A stretch of 64,000 bases of DNA, taken from positions 1 to 64,000 of the forward strand of contig JACCEO010000002.1 in assembly GCA_013416485.1 (NCBI GenBank). The letters run 5' to 3'. Origin of the DNA: Alcaligenaceae bacterium. GTDB lineage: Bacteria; Pseudomonadota; Gammaproteobacteria; Burkholderiales; Burkholderiaceae_B. The notes under the pieces are model-generated. The model ran no database searches, had not been told where the DNA came from, and saw nothing but the letters and a program-made list of their open reading frames with translations. Of this stretch, positions 1 to 7,740 are shown one piece after another; within the stretch, counting starts at the first letter, position 1; the number at the start of each line of letters is the position of its first letter. The position numbers and the translations under genes were made by a program.

Positions 1-157
1 TATGCAACATATTGGCGTTGATGCCGTGGGCCAGTGCCACGCCAGCGATCGACGCGCCCGGGCTCAAGGATTCCTGTACCACCTGGCGTTTGTATTCAAG
101 GGGATAACGCCGCCGCGGGACCCGGGCAGCCGGAACGACAGAAAGAGAAGTGCTCAT
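1..157 (-). CDS. tnpA: IS66 accessory transposition protein TnpA, N-terminal 52 residues (cut by window edge)
   Basis: Reading inward from the ATG at 157, the frame is open to the window edge and gives 52 residues. They include RRRYPLEYKRQVVQ followed by PGASIAGVALAHGINANML, which is the helix-turn-helix start of IS66 TnpA (the small OrfA-like protein, partner of TnpB and the DDE transposase TnpC). The protein binds DNA and is needed for transposition, though its exact role in the family is not settled. Only the N-terminal half is present in the window, so whether the element is intact is unknown. Confidence 0.85.
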   Translation of the reverse strand, partial: MSTSLSVVPAARVPRRRYPLEYKRQVVQESLSPGASIAGVALAHGINANMLH

Positions 158-248
158 TAACGTTGCATGTCCATTTCATTTAATAGGTGGACACGTAGTT
201 TGCGCGAATCTCAGTGAGATCTCCAGACGGTATTGGGCGGGCGCTTAC
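1..248 (-). mobile_element. IS66-family insertion sequence, one end (partial)
   Basis: The terminal end of an IS66-family element lies at 248: read on the minus strand it begins GTAAGCGCCCGCCCAATACC, the GTAA-starting terminal inverted repeat usual for this family. About 90 bp inside it is the start of the accessory transposition gene tnpA. The rest of the element is beyond the left edge of the window. IS66 elements normally duplicate 8 bp of target, so 249-256 (gaagacaa) should be the duplicated target; the second copy cannot be seen here. Confidence 0.85.
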
Positions 249-481
249 GAAGACAAGGATTGCCAAACTCAATGAAAATCGACAAAAGTTCTAAGCACGG
301 TCGGTGCTGTGCCTGACAGTCGTCATCCACCGAAATTGGCAAACTGATGTCGAGTGTCACTGAGTGTGGAACTTGCGACTATGGTAAATCAATGACTTGC
401 CGAAGCCTTGCGTTTTGAGTTTGAAACCTGTTCGACGTTCAGTTTGGAACTTTCATGAATAATGTCTGAGTACGATGTCAG
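249..481. other. Intergenic stretch between IS66 end and the RT gene
   Basis: No gene is apparent. It contains two near-identical words, ATTGCCAAACTCA at about 259 and ATTGGCAAACTGA at about 335, and a GGTCG...TGCCTGACAG sequence (299-319) that resembles other intergenic pieces of this accessory region (4098-4116 and 7678-7697). It may hold the transcription end of the RT operon, a non-coding RNA for the RT, or remnants of an older insertion sequence. I cannot decide between these from sequence alone. Confidence 0.4.
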
Positions 482-1852
482 CTACGACAGCCTTACTAGA
501 TCCGCCTCGAGTTCCTTAACGGCATGTCGGATTCGCATATTGAACAGTTGCTCCACACGCTTTTCTGACAAAGAGGAAGCCCTCCTATCGCCGACAAACA
601 GCGCTAGGATATCTCTCTTCTCGCTTACATCCATAACATCGAAGTTCGGGATGTACCTATGTGAAATCTTGTCCGTTCGCCGGCTTTCGTAAAATGCCTT
701 CAAGAAACTTTTGGGTCGAATCACACTAACCGCCCCAAAGCGTTCTAATAAGCTCACAACGGTGTATTGGAGGGCCCGAAGGCGTGTGGTTTCGTCGATC
801 TGTGAGAAGTAGAAGACCCATCCGCGCCTGACGCCTTCGAAGATGCAGCCAGTAATTTTAAGATTGAGACGCCAGTTGGTGAGCTTTATGATGGCATCCC
901 TTTCCCCGTGTGTGCGCGCATTCGTCATTCGGTATCGATGATTAGTCAGGACCGCCGCAAGCGCAGACTCCAGCTTGTGAATACTTTCGGGACGAACAGA
1001 GAGCTTGCCGTTATCAATCTGGTAGCCAAGGAAGCTGAACGGTTCACTAAATTTGCCTATGCGTGATTTCGAATTTGGAACTTTCGGGTCATGAGGCTCA
1101 AAGTCGTGCAATTTCAATAGGGCCATCGCTTCGATCGCCACCGCCTCTGCCTGGTCTGCGGCAACTAGGATCAAGATGTCATCGACATACCGAAAGTATG
1201 CAATATCCGCTTTCTTGTTAAAAATGTTGTCAACGTGCCTGATCGTGATTTCGGCTAGTTGATTCGATATTGATAATCCTTGCGGTATGCCTATCAAATT
1301 TAGCTCAGCGTCTCCTGATGAGGTACCTTCAGGGATAGTTGGCGTCTGAATCGCTATGTTGACTAGACGTAGAAGCGTCTTCTTCCGGATACGTTTTTTT
1401 ATTTGCTTCTGTAATTGTGCGTGCACAATGCTGCCGTAGAAATTGCGAAGATCAAGCCGTACAAATGCGTTGAATTTTCCGGAGCTAAGAGCCGTCTTGA
1501 CCTCTTGAATGGTTGCCTGCGGAATGCTTGGGATAGCATCTGGATAAACGTCTTGTAGAACCTGACAAAGGGCTCGTAATACTATCCGGTCTCGAGCGGT
1601 CGGGATAGAAAGAACGCGCGGCGCTTGACCTGCCCCTTTGGAGATGAGTTTTTGCTTATATGCGGTGAATTTGTAGGAGCCATCTTCGACTTTCCTTGTG
1701 ATGTTGGAAATCTCCTCATCGAGGGTCTTGTAAAGATTAGCCGGTCTCATTCGATCTAAGCCCGTTGCTCTGGCCTCCCGGATTCTCTCTTTATAGATGG
1801 TTTTCAGGTTTTTGGCGTGGAAGCGCCTTCTAAAGGACTTGCTAGCGCTCAT
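482..1852 (-). CDS. Reverse transcriptase of the defence-associated (UG/DRT) type, partner of a SLATT protein
   Basis: A 456-residue reverse transcriptase. Numbering from the first possible ATG (1858), visible RT blocks are a PTARDRIV...AL segment near residue 86, RLDLRNFYGSI at 134-144 (first catalytic Asp), GIPQG at 190-194, YVDD at 224-227 (catalytic Asp pair) and FLGYQI at 276-281, followed by about 170 mostly helical residues. No maturase, HNH endonuclease or retron VTG motif is seen, so a group II intron or retron RT is unlikely. The upstream SLATT gene stops at TGA overlapping the ATG at 1852 (ATGA), which implies one mRNA and coupled translation; ATG 1858 is an alternative start. RTs of the UG/Abi class next to SLATT membrane proteins are known or predicted anti-phage systems that often use a nearby non-coding RNA template. 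The defence role here is inference. Confidence 0.85.
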   Translation of the reverse strand: MSASKSFRRRFHAKNLKTIYKERIREARATGLDRMRPANLYKTLDEEISNITRKVEDGSYKFTAYKQKLISKGAGQAPRVLSIPTARDRIVLRALCQVLQDVYPDAIPSIPQATIQEVKTALSSGKFNAFVRLDLRNFYGSIVHAQLQKQIKKRIRKKTLLRLVNIAIQTPTIPEGTSSGDAELNLIGIPQGLSISNQLAEITIRHVDNIFNKKADIAYFRYVDDILILVAADQAEAVAIEAMALLKLHDFEPHDPKVPNSKSRIGKFSEPFSFLGYQIDNGKLSVRPESIHKLESALAAVLTNHRYRMTNARTHGERDAIIKLTNWRLNLKITGCIFEGVRRGWVFYFSQIDETTRLRALQYTVVSLLERFGAVSVIRPKSFLKAFYESRRTDKISHRYIPNFDVMDVSEKRDILALFVGDRRASSLSEKRVEQLFNMRIRHAVKELEADLVRLS

Positions 1853-2379
1853 ATGCATGCGGCAAGGAGCAAGCTAAATGGAGCGGTATACAACAGTACA
1901 AGCATCACTCCGCGAAACGCCCTATTCATAAATACGGTGAACACCTCGTAACGTGTAGGTGGACGCGTTAGGTCTCCTTGATATGTCACTCGGAATCTTC
2001 TGTAATCTAGTGATGTGTGGTTCTCTACTGCGGCAAGAAGTTCGTTGTACTTTGCTTTTTCTAATGTTGTTGGATCATCTTGGGACATGTCACGGTGTAA
2101 TGCTTGCAGAGCAATGTAGTTGGATCGCATAGAAATCGATCGACCACGAAAATCTTGACTGGTAACAAACATTGACAATACCAATAAGCCAACGCTAAAC
2201 ACTGCGGCGATAAGTGGTATGTCGAACTCTAATGTGTCGTACCGTAAAGTGACAATAGCCAACGTAGCGCTCAAAAATGCATACCAAACCAACAGCACCT
2301 GGGAGTGGAAGTCATTACTCGATAGACGCTGCGCAGCTTGTATCCGGGCCTTATAGGTGAGCCATACGTTATTTTTCAT
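1849..2379 (-). CDS. SLATT-domain membrane protein (predicted effector paired with the RT)
   Basis: A 176-residue protein starting at MKNNVWLTYKARIQ. It has two membrane helices near residues 27-45 and 53-73, a cytosolic helical segment with the Y-x2-LL-x3-ENH-x3-DY pattern (111-126), and a third hydrophobic helix at 157-174. This matches the SLATT family (two-TM effectors of nucleotide-, SLOG- and RT-linked defence systems, thought to form membrane pores), most like the SLATT_5 type. The frame is open further upstream to 2511, but that extension is a G/C-tract-coded, non-conserved-looking stretch and SLATT proteins normally begin close to this W-x-TY motif, so I chose ATG 2379. The ribosome site is weak (GACGAGAAA). 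It overlaps the RT gene by ATGA. Function as an abortive-infection effector is inferred. Confidence 0.8.
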   Translation of the reverse strand: MKNNVWLTYKARIQAAQRLSSNDFHSQVLLVWYAFLSATLAIVTLRYDTLEFDIPLIAAVFSVGLLVLSMFVTSQDFRGRSISMRSNYIALQALHRDMSQDDPTTLEKAKYNELLAAVENHTSLDYRRFRVTYQGDLTRPPTRYEVFTVFMNRAFRGVMLVLLYTAPFSLLLAACI

Positions 2380-2890
2380 CGTTTTCTCGTCGATGGATAT
2401 TCGGGAGGGGGGGAGGGGGTGAGAAGATATGAAACAGGAAAACATTCCTCGCGGAATCAGGCGCGCCCATGAGGCGTCGCAACGGCCGAGGCCATTTTTT
2501 ATTAGAGCCACCCTTGCTTTAACAAGAGGAAAAACCCACCCCCGCTAATCAGTATATCGCAGAAATTTTAATGTTTATATACTTCTGATTACACTGGAGA
2601 GGGCAGTGTTTGCTAACTGTAAGGTCACGAGGTTTGTCACACCGACACTAGGTACTCATATTCAACATGCTGGGTTTATCGAGAAGTGATGAGCGTGTAT
2701 GTCTACTTGCGGCCAAAAGCAGCCGCTTGCGCCTCATAAATTTATAGGTTGCTCATGCGCTAAACAATCGCAAATATTGTCCCTGAAGCCTGAAGCTCGC
2801 AGCCAGCATAACGCTACCAAAGTACATTTTTAGGTACAGTACAAGTACATACATCAGCTTTCGCCGCCTTTACGTGCCAAGGACAAAAAC
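2380..2890. other. 511-bp non-coding leader region upstream of the SLATT-RT operon; candidate site of promoter and non-coding RNA
   Basis: No convincing gene. Features seen: a purine tract G3-A-G7-A-G5 at 2403-2419 (C-rich on the operon's RNA strand); small stems ATTCC/GGAAT at 2444-2457 and CTTG/CAAG at 2514-2527; an imperfect inverted repeat AATCAG...CTGATT spanning 2547-2590 within AT-rich DNA; a GCGGC/GCCGC stem at 2709-2726; and clustered GTAC words at about 2822-2850 just before phzF. Many small anti-phage RT systems carry their template RNA beside the operon, so this is a natural place to look. No RNA family is recognised by eye. Confidence 0.45.
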
Positions 2891-3721
2891 ATGGATGTTC
2901 TAAGAATTGCAGCATTCTCCGATGGGGACTCTGGAGGGAATCCAGCAGGAGTAGTCATTTCGGATAATTTACCCAACGACATAGAAATGCAACGGATTGC
3001 AGCCGAGCTTGGGTACTCTGAGACAGCCTTTGCAACGCCATCGGGAACGAGTTGGCGTGTCCGCTATTTCTCACCGGAATCTGAAGTACCGTTTTGCGGT
3101 CATGCAACGATTGCCTTAGGTGCGGCTCTCGCCCTTCAGTATGGCAACGGCGTGTTCTCTTTAAGCCTTAATCAGGCCGACATTACCGTCGAAGGCCGTC
3201 AGGACGGCACGACCATCGCGGCCGCTTTGCAATCACCACCCACGCGCAGCTTGCCTGCGCCCACTGAAATCGTGACGGCTGTACTTGCCTTGTTTGGCTA
3301 CGGTCATGGCGATCTTGACCCTCGAATTCCTCCGGCACGTATCCACGCCGGAGCAGAGCACTTTCTACTGTGCCTTAAAACCCGCAAAGCGCTTGCTTCT
3401 ATGAAGTACGACTTAAACGCGGGCCGCGATTTAATGAGACGAGAAAACCTGGCTACCATTACCCTCGCCTATGCTGAAACGCCGCAATTATTCCACACGC
3501 GCAATCCGTTTGCCTCTGGCGGCGTTTACGAAGACCCGGCGACTGGCGCTGCAACAGCAGCTTTTGCTGGGTATCTGCGTGACATCGGATGGCCTCACAA
3601 GGGAAATATCAATGTTGTACAAGGTGAAGACATGGGCATGCGCAGCTGTCTTCGAGCAGAAATTCAGCCAGCAATCGGCAGTTCAATCCGGGTCTCAGGC
3701 ACTGCCCGCATCATGAGTTGA
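2891..3721 (+). CDS. PhzF-family isomerase/epimerase
   Basis: A full-length (276 aa) PhzF-like protein of the diaminopimelate-epimerase fold. Seen are GGNPAGVV near residue 16, the SETAF segment holding the family's catalytic Glu (about 44), the FCGHATIA motif (about 68-75) and EDPATGAA in the C-terminal half (about 214-221). Family members include phenazine-pathway PhzF and YddE-like enzymes of unknown substrate. No phenazine genes are nearby, so the substrate is unknown. The gene stands alone in the accessory block, preceded by a cluster of GTAC words (about 2822-2850) that may be part of its promoter. Confidence 0.9.
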   Translation: MDVLRIAAFSDGDSGGNPAGVVISDNLPNDIEMQRIAAELGYSETAFATPSGTSWRVRYFSPESEVPFCGHATIALGAALALQYGNGVFSLSLNQADITVEGRQDGTTIAAALQSPPTRSLPAPTEIVTAVLALFGYGHGDLDPRIPPARIHAGAEHFLLCLKTRKALASMKYDLNAGRDLMRRENLATITLAYAETPQLFHTRNPFASGGVYEDPATGAATAAFAGYLRDIGWPHKGNINVVQGEDMGMRSCLRAEIQPAIGSSIRVSGTARIMS

Positions 3722-4160
3722 ACTCGGGCATTATTATTCAATTTTTCTCAACCGGCATTACATTTCGGGACGTACCGTGCCCGCGAACCTGGGTACAAGC
3801 AGGGATAATGGAGCCACCACCGAGACCGGATACGTCTTAAGCAGCGAGTTCCATATCTAGTAGGCGAACAGCGTATTAGAATAGAGCTGAAAGAGAATCG
3901 ACAGGACGGCGATCACATCAATCTGGGTGACTAGTGCGGTCTAGCAAGCGGTGGGCGAGATGGATCAAGCACACGGTTCAAGCAATTTTTTGCAGAAGTA
4001 CCAAGCGTTCATCACCTCTGCGGCTAACCACATGACTGTACTGGCTCCAATTATCCCAGCAATAACGGAGCTTCTCGCCTAGCGACTGTCTGCATAGGGT
4101 CGAACTGCGCCTGACTCAATCCGACGAGCTATCGGATTTTCGTAATTATCAGCAAACTGA
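3722..4160. other. Gene-free stretch, probably decayed mobile DNA
   Basis: Translations in all frames are interrupted and nothing is recognised. A perfect 7-bp stem (AATCCGA 4118-4124 with TCGGATT 4132-4138) lies near its right end, and just before it is a GGTCG...GCGCCTGACT sequence (4098-4116) resembling those at 299-319 and 7678-7697. Interpretation as remnant DNA between inserted genes is inference. Confidence 0.4.
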
Positions 4161-4186
4161 AACTCCTTTTCCTACAAAAAGGAGTT
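4161..4186 (+). promoter_or_regulatory. Perfect 10-bp hairpin that pairs the Shine-Dalgarno sequence of the recombinase gene
   Basis: AACTCCTTTT (4161-4170) and AAAAGGAGTT (4177-4186) are exact reverse complements with a 6-base loop. The right arm contains AAGGAG, the ribosome binding site placed four bases before the ATG at 4191. Folding of the mRNA would hide the site, so translation of the recombinase is likely low or conditional. This is direct from sequence; the regulatory role is inferred. Confidence 0.7.
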
Positions 4187-4190
4187 CATC

Positions 4191-4817
4191 ATGAACCCGA
4201 ATACCCACGCTACTTTAACGCATGAGCCTTGGAACAAAGGTAAGCTCGTTGGACAAAAAGCACCATTGAAGCTCAAAGACATCTGGGCTATACGCGTCCG
4301 ATTACAACTGTCGAATGATATCCGTAACCTTGCTCTTTTCAATCTGGCGATTGACAGCAAGCTTCGTGCGTGCGATTTGGTTAAGCTACGAGTCCGGGAT
4401 ATCGCACACGGGGAGCACGTGGCAACTCGTGCAATTGTTATGCAGCAGAAAACCCAACGTCCTGTGCAATTTGAAATCACTGAACAAACACGCGACGCGT
4501 TGGTGACTTGGATGCGCTACAAACAATTGCGCAACGATGATTTCATTTTTTCAAGCAGGATTCGCGCATCTTCGCATTTATCGACTAGGCAGTACGCTCG
4601 GATAGTCGATGCCTGGGTGACCGCCATTGGTTTAGACCCAACAGCATACGGAACACACACAATGCGAAGAACAAAAGCTTCATTGATTTACCGACGCACA
4701 AAAAACCTGAGAGCAGTTCAGTTGCTCCTCGGTCATACCAAGCTCGAAAGTACGGTGCGATACCTTGGTATCGAAGTCGATGATGCCCTGGAAATGGCAG
4801 AGCAGACAGAGGTGTGA
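4191..4817 (+). CDS. Small tyrosine recombinase/integrase (catalytic domain only)
   Basis: A 208-residue protein consisting almost entirely of the tyrosine recombinase catalytic fold. Catalytic elements are visible in order: Arg in SKLRACDLVKL (about residue 63), Lys in the QQKTQRP turn (about 90), H-x2-R in HTMRRTKA (about 160), and LLGHTKLESTVRYLG (about 183) with the His and nucleophilic Tyr. There is no N-terminal arm-binding domain, so it is much shorter than phage integrases (350-400 aa) but the catalytic set is complete. Its ribosome site is sequestered in a perfect hairpin at 4161-4186. No cognate att site is recognised; a pair of GCGGACGTT repeats follows the gene. Confidence 0.85.
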   Translation: MNPNTHATLTHEPWNKGKLVGQKAPLKLKDIWAIRVRLQLSNDIRNLALFNLAIDSKLRACDLVKLRVRDIAHGEHVATRAIVMQQKTQRPVQFEITEQTRDALVTWMRYKQLRNDDFIFSSRIRASSHLSTRQYARIVDAWVTAIGLDPTAYGTHTMRRTKASLIYRRTKNLRAVQLLLGHTKLESTVRYLGIEVDDALEMAEQTEV

Positions 4818-4860
4818 TATCTGCTTACAATCGAACAGGACAGCAGTCGAGATGGTCGCT

Positions 4861-4926
4861 GTCCGGCCAATAGCGGACGTTGCATTGAAGTCATATTAGC
4901 CGAAGAGCGACAACGCTGCGGACGTT
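4861..4926. repeat. Direct repeat GCGGACGTT (two copies) with an adjoining inverted repeat
   Basis: GCGGACGTT occurs at 4873-4881 and 4918-4926, 45 bp apart start to start. The first copy overlaps an inverted repeat GTCCG (4861-4865) / CGGAC (4874-4878). The position between the small recombinase gene and the end of the stress protein gene makes a recombination or remnant-element role possible, but this is speculative. Confidence 0.5.
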
Positions 4927-4961
4927 AAAGTGCATTCACTGCACACCTACACTCGCGCCGC

Positions 4962-5816
4962 TTAGCGTATGAGAAGTATTGATTTGGTAACCATCCGAAT
5001 CAGTGATGTTGTAGTGCTACCCACAATAAGATTGCGCAGCGGCGAGTGTCCATATGCCCCCATGATCAACATCGTGTCGTCGGTGGAGTCCATGAGCTCG
5101 GCGATGACCGGCTCTGGGGACCCATGAAGGATACTCGTGGTTAACGAACGTCCAGACTCGCTAATATGCTGGTGCGCGTTCGCAAGCATGACGCGATGCC
5201 GCTCATTATCCTCACCCACAAAAACCGCATGAAGTTCTAGGTTTTCAAATAATGGTGATGAAGCCATCAGGTCGAGCGCTCTTTTGGCTGACGTGCCACC
5301 GTCGTAGGCCAAGATCACTTTTTTGACATCGCCGACCTTGCTCGGTGCAATAAGAATCGGTTTTTTGCTCGTACGCACCACTCTTTCTATTTTTGAACCG
5401 AGATGTGCAATGGCAAACTCCGCCGATGCACCACGGTTGCCCATGACAAGCAGATCGCAAACCTCTTCGCGCTCAAGAATTGTCTCTACAATACCGCCGT
5501 GACGATGCATTAGTGTCAGGTCATGGATGCCTGAAGCGCGTAGCCGCTCTACGGCAGCATCCAAAAGCATATGACCAGCCTCAATAGCCAGCTTCCCTTG
5601 GGCTTCTTCGATGCGGGTCAGTTCTTCTAATAAACCGCTTTTGACGCCTAGACCGATTGCACCAGTATGGTCACGGCGCTCTTGCACAGCACTTTTACGT
5701 TGAATGACATGCAAGACCTCCACGGACGAGGGCAATCGCGTTGCCGCCCATGCGGTCAGGTCACAGACGCTGTTCGCATAAGGTGACGTATCAATACAAG
5801 CAAGTATTTTCGACAT
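4962..5816 (-). CDS. uspA: Universal stress protein with two Usp domains
   Basis: A 284-residue protein with two tandem UspA-type alpha/beta domains. The first (about 1-150) begins KILACIDTS and ends with LLVMGNRGASAEFAIAHLGSKIERV, a G-x2-G-x9-G-like nucleotide loop; the second (about 163-284) begins KKVILAYDGG and ends LIMGAYGHSPLRNLIVGSTTTSLI. Such proteins bind ATP or related nucleotides and act in stress tolerance; the target is unknown. It lies 17 bp downstream of the SulP permease on the same strand, so the two are probably co-transcribed. The same permease plus UspA pairing is known from AbaR-type resistance islands. Confidence 0.9.
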   Translation of the reverse strand: MSKILACIDTSPYANSVCDLTAWAATRLPSSVEVLHVIQRKSAVQERRDHTGAIGLGVKSGLLEELTRIEEAQGKLAIEAGHMLLDAAVERLRASGIHDLTLMHRHGGIVETILEREEVCDLLVMGNRGASAEFAIAHLGSKIERVVRTSKKPILIAPSKVGDVKKVILAYDGGTSAKRALDLMASSPLFENLELHAVFVGEDNERHRVMLANAHQHISESGRSLTTSILHGSPEPVIAELMDSTDDTMLIMGAYGHSPLRNLIVGSTTTSLIRMVTKSILLIR

Positions 5817-5833
5817 ACTCTTTCTCTCCAGTA

Positions 5834-7309
5834 TCAGTGATTCGACGTTTTATCAGAAGCCGTATCGTGCGTGGCGAAGCGCCCGACCATCGCGGCGCTT
5901 TCTTTATTCAGCCCTACTATTTCGACTGACGCACCTTCGCGCCGTAGCTTAATGACTGCGTCATCTAGCACGCCGACAGCAGAAATATCCCAAAAGTGAG
6001 CGTCAGAAACGTCGATCACAACCTTATCAACGACCTCTTTAAAGACTATGGAGTCGGCAAACCGCTCTGCCGATGCGAAAAACACTTGGCCGGAATAAAA
6101 GTATGTCCGCGTCTTACCATCTGTTGATAACTCGGAGTGCACCGTAAAGAGTCGCTTAACCTTACCGGCAAAGAACAGGCCGCTCAGTATCACTCCTGCC
6201 AAAACGCCTTTTGCCAAATCGTGCGTCCACACCACGACGATGACTGTCACGAGCATGACTACGGACGACTGCCATGGGTGCGAATGGAGATTTTTGATGG
6301 AACCCCAACTAAAAGTTCCGATGGACACCATGATCATTACGGCCACTAACGCTGGCATCGGAATACGGGCCACAAGCGGCCCCAGCACAACGATCAGAAA
6401 GAGTAGGAAGGTGCCTGATACAAAGGTGGAAAGGCGCGTGAGTCCGCCAGACTTGACGTTAATGACCGACTGTCCAATCATGGCGCAACCACCCATACCG
6501 CCAAAAAAGCCGGTCACAAAGTTGGCGATGCCCTGTCCTTTACATTCCCGGCGCTTGTCGCTGGGCGAGTCAGTCAGACCATCGACAATCTGCGCTGTCA
6601 TCATGGACTCAAGCAATCCAACTGCGGCCATGGTCAGCGAGAATGGGAGAATAATTTGCAGCGTCTCGAAGGTTAACGGCACGTTCGGAATAAAAAACGA
6701 CGGAATCGTAGACGGTAATTCGCCCATATCTCCAACTGTACGTACGTCAAGATTGCCGTAAATTGCGAAAATAGTCAGTACGATGATGGCGATAAGCGGT
6801 GACGGTATTGCTGTCGTAAGCCGGGGCAACAGATAGATAATGGCAAGCCCCGCAGCCACCATCGCATAGGTTATCCATGTGACATTCGTGAGCTGGGGCA
6901 ACTGGGCCATAAAAATCAAGATCGCCAGTGCATTGACAAAGCCAGTGACCACCGACCGGGATACGTACTGCATAAGAAGATCGAGTCTCAAGAAGCCAGC
7001 CAGAACTTGCAGCAGGCCCATAAGAATCGTTGCAGCAAAAAGATAATCAACGCCATAATCCCGCACCAACGGTACGATCAAAACAGCGATGGCCGCAGTC
7101 GCTGCAGAAATCATGCCGGGGCGACCACCGACAAATGAAATGATGACGGCAATTGAAAACGAGGCGTAGAGTCCTACACGAGGATCTACGCCCGCGATGA
7201 TGGAAAAGCCGATGGCTTCAGGGATGAGTGCAAGTGCAACAAGGATACCCGCAAGGATATCCGCGCGCGGATTGGAAAACCAATCGCGACGAAGGGAAGA
7301 TACAAACAT
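5834..7309 (-). CDS. sup: SulP-family inorganic anion permease with STAS domain
   Basis: A 491-residue permease. The N-terminal part contains the SulP signature region ([23 protein letters not shown], about residues 17-40) and some 10-12 membrane segments; the C-terminal part after about residue 390 is a cytosolic STAS domain ([20 protein letters not shown]). It transports an inorganic anion such as sulfate or bicarbonate across the inner membrane; the exact anion is not shown by sequence. It precedes uspA on the same strand. Proteins of this type coupled with a UspA are carried on several mobile islands, consistent with its position between two recombinase genes. The upstream leader is long and contains two stems (see 7438-7484). 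Confidence 0.9.
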   Translation of the reverse strand: MFVSSLRRDWFSNPRADILAGILVALALIPEAIGFSIIAGVDPRVGLYASFSIAVIISFVGGRPGMISAATAAIAVLIVPLVRDYGVDYLFAATILMGLLQVLAGFLRLDLLMQYVSRSVVTGFVNALAILIFMAQLPQLTNVTWITYAMVAAGLAIIYLLPRLTTAIPSPLIAIIVLTIFAIYGNLDVRTVGDMGELPSTIPSFFIPNVPLTFETLQIILPFSLTMAAVGLLESMMTAQIVDGLTDSPSDKRRECKGQGIANFVTGFFGGMGGCAMIGQSVINVKSGGLTRLSTFVSGTFLLFLIVVLGPLVARIPMPALVAVMIMVSIGTFSWGSIKNLHSHPWQSSVVMLVTVIVVVWTHDLAKGVLAGVILSGLFFAGKVKRLFTVHSELSTDGKTRTYFYSGQVFFASAERFADSIVFKEVVDKVVIDVSDAHFWDISAVGVLDDAVIKLRREGASVEIVGLNKESAAMVGRFATHDTASDKTSNH

Positions 7310-7437
7310 TGATGGTTCTGCTAATTAAGATGCAGCAAAACGAAGGCGTCGCACCGCGAACTGAATGCGTAAAAAAGGTCCCGGAGCGAGTTCTTGTTTG
7401 CTTGGAATTGTCCGAGGGATAGGCGCCCGGCCGAGCC

Positions 7438-7484
7438 ACCCAGCAAACTGGGTCCACCTTATTCATTATCGTGAATGACGATAA
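7438..7484 (-). promoter_or_regulatory. Two adjacent stems in the 5' leader of sup-uspA
   Basis: ACCCAG (7438-7443) pairs with CTGGGT (7448-7453) around a 4-base loop, and TTATCGT (7466-7472) pairs with ACGATAA (7478-7484) around 5 bases. The second looks like an operator dyad, the first like an RNA hairpin about 130 bases before the sup start. I do not recognise a riboswitch family. Confidence 0.4.
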
Positions 7485-7721
7485 CCACAGTATCTATTGC
7501 AGATACCATGACTCAAAATTATAGCAGAGTTTTTTGCCGGGTAACATTATGCTGGTGAGGTTGTACTGCTCTCTATTTCTTAGAATCGGGGGTTTGTAAG
7601 CGGAAATGGCACTCGTGCGAATGACGATATAGTCCATATGATCAGCGTGATATTGAGTACAGCGTACGGCTGCTTTGGGTCGTTTTCTGCCTGACAGATC
7701 AGATTTAATACGCTCAAAAAT

Positions 7722-7740
7722 AATAATGATTCTTATTATT
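7722..7740. promoter_or_regulatory. Fur-box-like palindrome without an obvious target gene
   Basis: The 19 bases from 7722 match the classical Fur consensus at 14 of 19 positions, and the wider sequence has perfect 8-bp arms AATAATAA (7719-7726) and TTATTATT (7733-7740). The nearest gene start in either direction is sup, about 410 bp away; on the other side is the 3' end of the integrase. It may be a relic of a lost iron-regulated gene or simply AT-rich DNA. Confidence 0.35.

Noticed and set aside
482-1852. RT as a group II intron maturase or retron RT
   Set aside because: No maturase or endonuclease domain, no retron VTG motif, no intron-like flanks; the SLATT partner points to a defence type.
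2380-2511. N-terminal extension of the SLATT protein to 2511
   Set aside because: The extra residues are coded by the G/C tract and do not fit the SLATT start; ATG 2379 gives the usual length.
6240-6761. 173-residue open frame on the plus strand opposite sup
   Set aside because: It is antisense to a well-supported SulP gene, with low-complexity, non-family sequence.
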